Shown: one piece after another, positions 15,051-19,736 of the stretch
How positions within the stretch are numbered: the first letter of the stretch is position 1
Layout of the letters: every line of letters begins with the position of its first letter
Source: CAVPEW01 sp050247895
Lineage (GTDB): Bacteria > Actinomycetota > Acidimicrobiia > Acidimicrobiales > VFJN01
NCBI GenBank assembly: GCA_050247895.1
Contig: JBFWTJ010000025.1
Span: 1 to 19,736, forward strand
Length of the DNA stretch: 19,736 nt
Reading direction: 5' to 3'
Notes under the pieces: model-generated
The model's input: the letters and a program-made list of their open reading frames with translations, nothing else
What the model was told of the DNA's origin: nothing
Databases searched by the model: none
Position numbers and translations under genes: made by a program

Positions 15051-16265
15051 GTGGCCGCCGGCCGGGGGGAGCAGAGCGATTGGGTGGTGGTCGTGCTGAC
15101 CCTGCTCTGCACGATGACCACGCAGGGCTTCGTGCGCTTCACCTTCGGCGTCGTCATCCCCGACATGACCGACGACCTGCTCGGCTCCTACAGCGTGGCC
15201 GGGGCGCTGGGCTTCGTGAACCTCGGCGCCTACTTCGTCGGCGTCCTGGTCGTCATGCGGATCAGCCAGCGGGTCGCGGCCAAGACCCTCATGAAGGGCG
15301 GCATGTTCGGCTCCGCCGCCGGGCTCGGCCTCATCGCGGTGGGCCCCGACGTGGTCAGCGTGTTCGCCGGCGCCACGCTCTCGGGCTTCGCCAGCGCGTT
15401 CGTCTTCGTGTCGGGCATGGGCCTGGTGGCCAGCGCCGTGGCACCCCACCGGAGGGGCTTCGCCCTCGGCCTGGCCTCGTCGGGCATCGGCATGGGCGTG
15501 GCCATCGCCGGGCGCATCGCCGCCCTGCACCCCGAGCCCACCGGGTGGCGCTGGGTGTGGGGCACCGAGGCAGTCATCGCGGGCACGGTGGCCGTGCTGC
15601 TCGTCCTGTTCCTGCACGCCTCCGTCCGGCCCGGCGCGGGCGGGCCCACCCCGGGCCTGGCCGTCATGCGCCGGGTCCCCGGCATCGTGGCGCTCTTCAC
15701 CTCCTACGCCGCGGTCGGGGTCTCCTACAGCATCTACACCACCTACCTGGTGGCCGCCCTCGAGGACGACGCCGGGTTCTCCGACGGCCACGCGGCCCTC
15801 TCCTTCTCCCTGGTCGGCCTGGCCAGCATCGCCGGCGGCGTCGTGGTCGGGCGGGCCTCGGACCGCTTCGGGCGCCGGGCCTCGCTGGCGGGGGCGAGCC
15901 TGGTGATGGCCGGGTGCGCGCTGCTCGTGCTCGTGGGGCTCGAGCCCTGGGTGACCGGCTCGGCCGTGTTCTTCGGGATCACCCTGACCGGGACCGGGAC
16001 CGCCGTGTTCGCCTACGTCGGCGACAAGGTCAGCCCGGCCGAGGCGGGGACCGCGGTGGCCGGCATCACCCTGGCCATCGGGCTGGGCCAGCTCGTCGGC
16101 GCCCCGCTGGGCGGCCTGCTGGCCGACGCCACGGGCTCCTTCTCGGCCACCTACGTGACCTCGGCCCTCACCGCGCTCGGCGCCGCGGTGGCCGCGGTCC
16201 TGCTGCCCGGTGGGGGCCGACCGGTCGGCCCGGTCAGCTCAGGTCGGCTCGAAGCTGCGCCTTGA
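15051..16265 (+). CDS. Major facilitator superfamily transporter, copy 1
   Basis: A 404-residue integral membrane protein with about twelve hydrophobic segments. The N-terminal block TQGFVRFTFGVVIPDMTDDLLGSYSVAG is shared almost position for position with the partial transporter at 19396. The MFS loop motif appears as GRASDRFGRR near residue 270, between the later helices. The GTG at 15051 is two bases after the acyl-CoA synthetase stop, implying coupled expression. The binding site is inside the preceding gene and weak. The 3' end overlaps the convergent acyl-CoA synthetase gene by 32 bases. A role in import or export of the acid activated by its neighbour is plausible; substrate and direction are unknown. 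Confidence 0.9.
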   Translation: MAAGRGEQSDWVVVVLTLLCTMTTQGFVRFTFGVVIPDMTDDLLGSYSVAGALGFVNLGAYFVGVLVVMRISQRVAAKTLMKGGMFGSAAGLGLIAVGPDVVSVFAGATLSGFASAFVFVSGMGLVASAVAPHRRGFALGLASSGIGMGVAIAGRIAALHPEPTGWRWVWGTEAVIAGTVAVLLVLFLHASVRPGAGGPTPGLAVMRRVPGIVALFTSYAAVGVSYSIYTTYLVAALEDDAGFSDGHAALSFSLVGLASIAGGVVVGRASDRFGRRASLAGASLVMAGCALLVLVGLEPWVTGSAVFFGITLTGTGTAVFAYVGDKVSPAEAGTAVAGITLAIGLGQLVGAPLGGLLADATGSFSATYVTSALTALGAAVAAVLLPGGGRPVGPVSSGRLEAAP

Positions 16266-17748
16266 GCACCTTGCCGGTCACGTTGCGGGGCAGCTCCGGC
16301 AGGCGGATCCAGCGCCGGGGCACCTTGTAGCCGGCGATCCGCTCGCGCAGGAAGGCCTCCAGCTCGGCGTCGGGCGGGGCGCCCTCGGCCACCACCGCCA
16401 CCACGAGCTGGCCCCAGCGCTCGTCGGGCAGCCCGATGACGGCCACGTCGGGCACCGCGGGGTGCTCGGCCAGCACCGCCTCGACCTCGCGGGGGTACAC
16501 GTTCTCGCCGCCCGAGATGATCATGTCGTTGCGACGGTCGACGACGTGGACGAGGTTCCGCTCGTCGAAGTAGCCCAGGTCGCCGGTGTGGTGCCAACCG
16601 CCCCGCAGCGTCTCGGCGGTGACCTCGGGCAGGTTCCAGTAGCCGCTCATGACCGCCGGGCCCCGGCACACGATCTCGCCCACCTCGCCGGTGGGCAGGG
16701 GCCGGTCCTCCTCGTCGACGACCCGGACGTCGAAGCTGACCGCCGCGCTCCCGCCCGAGGTCAGGGCCTGGGCGTCGTCGGGGTCGTGGTCCTCGGGGTG
16801 CAGGATGCACTGGGCCCCGGTCTCGGTCATGCCGTACTGCTGGTGGAACCCGCAGTCGAGCCGCTCCATGGCCCGGCGCAGGAGGGGGCTGTCGATCGGC
16901 GCCCCGCCGTAGATCAGCAGGCGCAGGTCCGAGGCGTCGAACGACTCGACGGCCGGATCGTCGAGCACCATGCCGATCATGGTCGGCACCAGGACCAGGA
17001 CCGACACCCGGTGCTCGGCCATGAGCCGCAGGGCCTCGGGCGGCGTGAAGGCCGGGAGCATGACGGTCTTGGAGCCCCGGAACACGAAGGCGAAGCCCAG
17101 GAACGCCGCGATGTGGAACATGGGCAGGCTCTGGAGCCACACGTCGCGGGAGGTGATCTCCAGCTCCAGCGCGTTCACGAACACGCGGGCGGTGAAGCCC
17201 TCCCGGTCGATCATGGCGCCCTTGGGCCGCCCGGTCGTGCCGCTGGTGTAGAGGAAGGTGGTGTTCAGCTTCGGGTCCAGCGGGTCGGCCTCGGGGTCGG
17301 CCTCACCCGCGGCCAGGACCTGGTCGTAGGGGTCGACCGCGGTGGGCGCGCCCAGGCCCAGCACCTGCTTCACGCCCGCATCGCCCGCGATCCTGGCCAC
17401 GCGCTGGTCGAAGCCCCGGCCGCCGATGAAGACCTTGGGCGCGGCGTCGCCCACGATGTAGGCCAGCTCGGGGTCGGCCAGGCGGGTGTTCAGCGGCACC
17501 AGGGTGAAGCCCGACCGCAGGCAGGCGCCCTGGATCTCCATGTACTCGAGCTCGTTGGCCGCGAGCAGCGCCACCCGGTCGCCGGGCACCAGGCCCGCCG
17601 AGCGGAGCGCGCCGCCCAGGCGGCCGACCCGGTCGTCGAGCTCGGCGAAGGTGATCTGGCGGTCCTCGAACACCACGGCGGTCGACGAGGGGGCGCGCTT
17701 GGCCGCGCCCGACACCAGGTCGAGGTAGCGCTTCACGGGTCGGGTCAT
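16234..17748 (-). CDS. Acyl-CoA synthetase (AMP-forming), copy 2
   Basis: A 504-residue ANL-superfamily ligase closely resembling the copy at 13516 in organisation. It has FLYTSGTTGRPKGAM, QYGMTETGAQ, WHHTGDLGYF, DRRNDMIISGGENVYPREVE and VTGKVLKAQLR with the catalytic lysine. The substrate pocket region contains LLIYGGAPIDSPLLRRAM, typical of FadD-like and aryl-CoA ligases. The ATG at 17748 has GAGGAGGA eight bases before it, which overlaps the TGA of the upstream ligase gene, so the pair is almost certainly one operon. Its 3' end overlaps the convergent MFS gene by 32 bases. Specific substrate unknown. Confidence 0.94.
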   Translation of the reverse strand: MTRPVKRYLDLVSGAAKRAPSSTAVVFEDRQITFAELDDRVGRLGGALRSAGLVPGDRVALLAANELEYMEIQGACLRSGFTLVPLNTRLADPELAYIVGDAAPKVFIGGRGFDQRVARIAGDAGVKQVLGLGAPTAVDPYDQVLAAGEADPEADPLDPKLNTTFLYTSGTTGRPKGAMIDREGFTARVFVNALELEITSRDVWLQSLPMFHIAAFLGFAFVFRGSKTVMLPAFTPPEALRLMAEHRVSVLVLVPTMIGMVLDDPAVESFDASDLRLLIYGGAPIDSPLLRRAMERLDCGFHQQYGMTETGAQCILHPEDHDPDDAQALTSGGSAAVSFDVRVVDEEDRPLPTGEVGEIVCRGPAVMSGYWNLPEVTAETLRGGWHHTGDLGYFDERNLVHVVDRRNDMIISGGENVYPREVEAVLAEHPAVPDVAVIGLPDERWGQLVVAVVAEGAPPDAELEAFLRERIAGYKVPRRWIRLPELPRNVTGKVLKAQLRADLS

Positions 17749-17758
17749 CGTGTCCTCC

Positions 17759-19321
17759 TCAGACCGCCTGCTCGCGGCCTTCCCAGTACGGCGCGCGCAG
17801 CTCCCGCTTGAGGATCTTGCCCGTCCCGCCCACGGGCAGGGCGTCGACGACCTCGACGCTGCGCGGCTTCTTGTAGTCGGCCAGGCGCTCCGCTGCGAAC
17901 GCCTGGAGCTCCTCGGGTGCGGCGGTGGCGCCGTCCTTGAGGACGACCACCGCGTGGATGGCCTCGCCCCAGCGCTCGTGGGGGATGCCGATGGCCGCGA
18001 CCGGGAGCACGGCGGGGTGCTCGTGGAACGCCTCCTCGATGTCCCGGCTGAACACGTTGATCCCGCCGGGGATGATGATGTCCTTGGCCCGGTCGACGAT
18101 GGTCGGGACGCCCTCCTCGTCGACGGTGGCGACGTCGCCGGTCTTGATGTAGCGGCCCTCCCGCGCGGCCAGGGTCTCCTCGGGCATCCGGAAGTAGCCG
18201 GGTGAGAGCGAGTCGCCGGCCAGCCAGATCTCCCCCGGCGTGGTCCCGTCGTGGGGCACGTCCCGGCCGTCGTCGCCCACGACCCGCATCTGCATCAGCG
18301 CCTGGGGCTTGCCCACCGACGCCAGCCGGCGGACCTGGGCCTCGGTGCCCTCGGTGAACTGGTCCTCCCGGCGCAGCGTCGCCCCCGACGAGTAGGTCTC
18401 GGCCATGCCGTACTGGGGGAAGAAGATGTCGCCGAAGACCTCGCGGGCCGCGGCGAGCAGCTCGCGGGGCATGGGCGAGCCGCCCAGCACGATGGCCATC
18501 AGGGTGCTCACGTCCACCGACCCGAGCTCGGGGTGGGCCATGACCATGCCCACCATCGTGGGGACCAGGATGGTGTGGGTCACCCCGTAGGCCGGGATGG
18601 CCCGCAGGAAGCTCCCCGGCTCGAAGGCCGGGAAGATCACCGTCCGGCCGCCCTTCATCATCACCGGGTTCAGCCCGGCCGGCCCGCCGGGGTTGAAGAA
18701 CAACGGGATGTTCTGGAGGTTGGTGCCCAGCTCGGGGTAGGGCGTGTCGGCCATCCAGTTGACCATCGCCGCCACCGCGTTGCGGTGGGTGAGCAGGGCC
18801 GCCTTGGGGATGCCGGTCGTGCCGCTGGTCGCGCCGAGCTGGTACACGTCGTCCTCGTCGACGGCCACGCCGGGGTCACCCGACGGCTGGGCCGCGATCA
18901 GCTCCTCGAGGTCGAGCGGGAAGCCGTGGTCGGCGCCGACGCCGATGACGTGGCGGATCGAGGGGACCTGGGCGATCCAGCCGACCTGGTCGGCCAGGCC
19001 GGCGTGGACCAGCACGGCCGAGGGCTCCACCACCGACAGGTACTGGACCAGGTCCTTGGCCGTCAGGCGGACGTTGAGCGTGGCGCCGATGATGCCGGTC
19101 TTGGCGCAGGCGAAGAAGAAGTCGACGTACTCCCCGCCGTTGGGCAGGAAGGTCGCGAGGCGATCGCCCTTGGCCAGGCCCAGTGCCTGCAACGCCCGCC
19201 CGAGCCGGTTCGTGCGCTCCTCCAGCTCGACCCACGTCGTCGTCCTGCCATCGGGCACCACCACGGCGTCGGCGTCGCCGAAGCACGCGGCGTTGCGCCG
19301 CACGATGTCGCTGACCAGCAC
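17759..19321 (-). CDS. Acyl-CoA synthetase (AMP-forming), copy 3 with divergent motifs
   Basis: A 520-residue ANL-superfamily ligase, more diverged than copies 1 and 2. The P-loop is GATSGTTGIPKAALLTHRN, with Ala in place of the usual Gly after PK. The A5-type motif is QYGMAETYSSG rather than YGMTE, and the hinge/C-domain entry is DRAKDIIIPGGINVFSRDIEE rather than the usual ENVYPxEVE. The adenylation lysine is retained in GTGKILKRELR, so it should be catalytically active. The GTG at 19321 is preceded by GGGGAGGGA. It leads a two-gene operon with copy 2 and diverges from the second MFS gene across a 74-base region holding operator-like site E. It may accept a different acid from its neighbour. 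Confidence 0.93.
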   Translation of the reverse strand: MLVSDIVRRNAACFGDADAVVVPDGRTTTWVELEERTNRLGRALQALGLAKGDRLATFLPNGGEYVDFFFACAKTGIIGATLNVRLTAKDLVQYLSVVEPSAVLVHAGLADQVGWIAQVPSIRHVIGVGADHGFPLDLEELIAAQPSGDPGVAVDEDDVYQLGATSGTTGIPKAALLTHRNAVAAMVNWMADTPYPELGTNLQNIPLFFNPGGPAGLNPVMMKGGRTVIFPAFEPGSFLRAIPAYGVTHTILVPTMVGMVMAHPELGSVDVSTLMAIVLGGSPMPRELLAAAREVFGDIFFPQYGMAETYSSGATLRREDQFTEGTEAQVRRLASVGKPQALMQMRVVGDDGRDVPHDGTTPGEIWLAGDSLSPGYFRMPEETLAAREGRYIKTGDVATVDEEGVPTIVDRAKDIIIPGGINVFSRDIEEAFHEHPAVLPVAAIGIPHERWGEAIHAVVVLKDGATAAPEELQAFAAERLADYKKPRSVEVVDALPVGGTGKILKRELRAPYWEGREQAV

Positions 19322-19351
19322 CGCGTCCCTCCCCTGGCATCCCTCTCTGCT

Positions 19352-19370
19352 CTGACGTTATACGTTAGAT
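19352..19370. promoter_or_regulatory. Operator dyad / promoter, site E (divergent ligase and MFS)
   Basis: The plus strand reads CTGACGTTATACGTTAGAT, matching the minus-strand form of site A at 15 of 19 positions. The dyad CTGACG-TTATA-CGTTAG is more symmetric than at A to C. TACGTT at 19361-19366 could be a -10 for the MFS gene starting at 19396, though no good -35 is visible. One site could control both directions. Confidence 0.55.
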
Positions 19371-19395
19371 CTCCTGAGGTGAGGAAGGGGGCTCG

Positions 19396-19736
19396 GTGGA
19401 GGTGTCCGAGGGGGTCGGTGGCCACGCGGCCCCACCGGCGCGCCGGACCACCCGTCCCTGGACCGCGACCCTGCTCATCACCGCCGGCTGCGTGGTGACC
19501 CAGGGCTTCGGGCGCCTCTCGTTCGGCCTCGTGCTGCCCGACATCACCGAGGACATCCTCGGCTCCTACAGCGGCGCCGGCATCGCGGTGATGGCCAACA
19601 TGGGCGCCCAGTTCGTCGGGCTCTTCTGCGTCATCGCCCTGTCCCGGCGCTTCGACGCCGCCACCCTGGTCAAGGCGGGCCTGGTGGGCACCATCGCCGG
19701 CATGGCCGGGGTCAACGTCGCCACCAGCTACGCCGT
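19396..19736 (+). CDS. Major facilitator superfamily transporter, copy 2 (partial at right edge)
   Basis: The first 113 codons of a membrane transporter that continues beyond the window. A basic, Pro/Ala-rich N-terminus (about 25 residues) precedes the first hydrophobic segment (TATLLITAGCVV). The block TQGFGRLSFGLVLPDITEDILGSYSGAG aligns with the transporter at 15051, and later residues (GAQFVGLFCVIALSRRFDAATLVKAG) continue the match, so the two are paralogues. GTG codons at 19396 and 19402 are in frame; AGGAAGGGGG at 19382-19391 favours 19396. It diverges from the acyl-CoA synthetase at 19321, with operator-like site E between them. Confidence 0.85.
   Translation, partial: MEVSEGVGGHAAPPARRTTRPWTATLLITAGCVVTQGFGRLSFGLVLPDITEDILGSYSGAGIAVMANMGAQFVGLFCVIALSRRFDAATLVKAGLVGTIAGMAGVNVATSYA

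Overview
The window is a gene-dense, very GC-rich stretch with frequent GTG starts, GAGGAGG-type ribosome binding sites and almost no intergenic space. Acidic Asp-rich lipoproteins, LLM flavoenzymes, SnoaL-like proteins and many acyl-CoA synthetases point to an actinobacterium, perhaps Acidimicrobiia. That lineage call is inference. I see no rRNA, tRNA, CRISPR array or insertion sequence. No stretch over 300 bases lacks a gene.

Layout. (1) 1-2532: a partial FAD-linked 2-hydroxyacid dehydrogenase (minus) diverges from a SnoaL-like protein and an FMN alpha-hydroxyacid oxidase/dehydrogenase (plus). (2) 2534-4371 (minus): an LLM flavin/F420 oxidoreductase overlaps a 2-keto-4-pentenoate hydratase-family gene by 4 bp. 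(3) 4456-7240 (minus): two tandem paralogous Liv-type substrate-binding lipoproteins, each with its own promoter-like motif upstream and GC-rich hairpin downstream. (4) 7387-13332 (minus): an apparent operon of a fused LivH-LivM permease, LivG, LivF, a Rieske oxygenase and a cytochrome P450. (5) 13516-16265 (plus): acyl-CoA synthetase plus MFS transporter. (6) 16234-19321 (minus): two more acyl-CoA synthetases. (7) 19396-end (plus): a second, partial MFS transporter related to the first.

Working together: the genes read as an uptake-and-catabolism locus. Two lipoprotein receptors feed one Liv-type ABC importer. The importer is co-transcribed with two oxygenases that could hydroxylate or demethylate the imported compound. 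CoA ligases, the hydratase-family enzyme, the LLM enzyme and the hydroxyacid oxidases could process the products. An aromatic, terpenoid or other cyclic carboxylate is plausible, but the sequence does not identify the substrate.

The most notable unexplained signal is an 18-bp motif, TCTAACGTAAGCCGTCAA. It recurs almost exactly at 5807-5824, 7359-7376 and 13431-13448, with a diverged copy at 19352-19370 and a possible half site at 13496-13507. It forms an imperfect dyad, YTRACG-N5-CGTYAR, overlapping a plausible -10 box (TACGTT) before both receptor genes, the transporter/oxygenase operon and the second MFS gene. This suggests one local regulon under a TetR-like repressor encoded outside the window.
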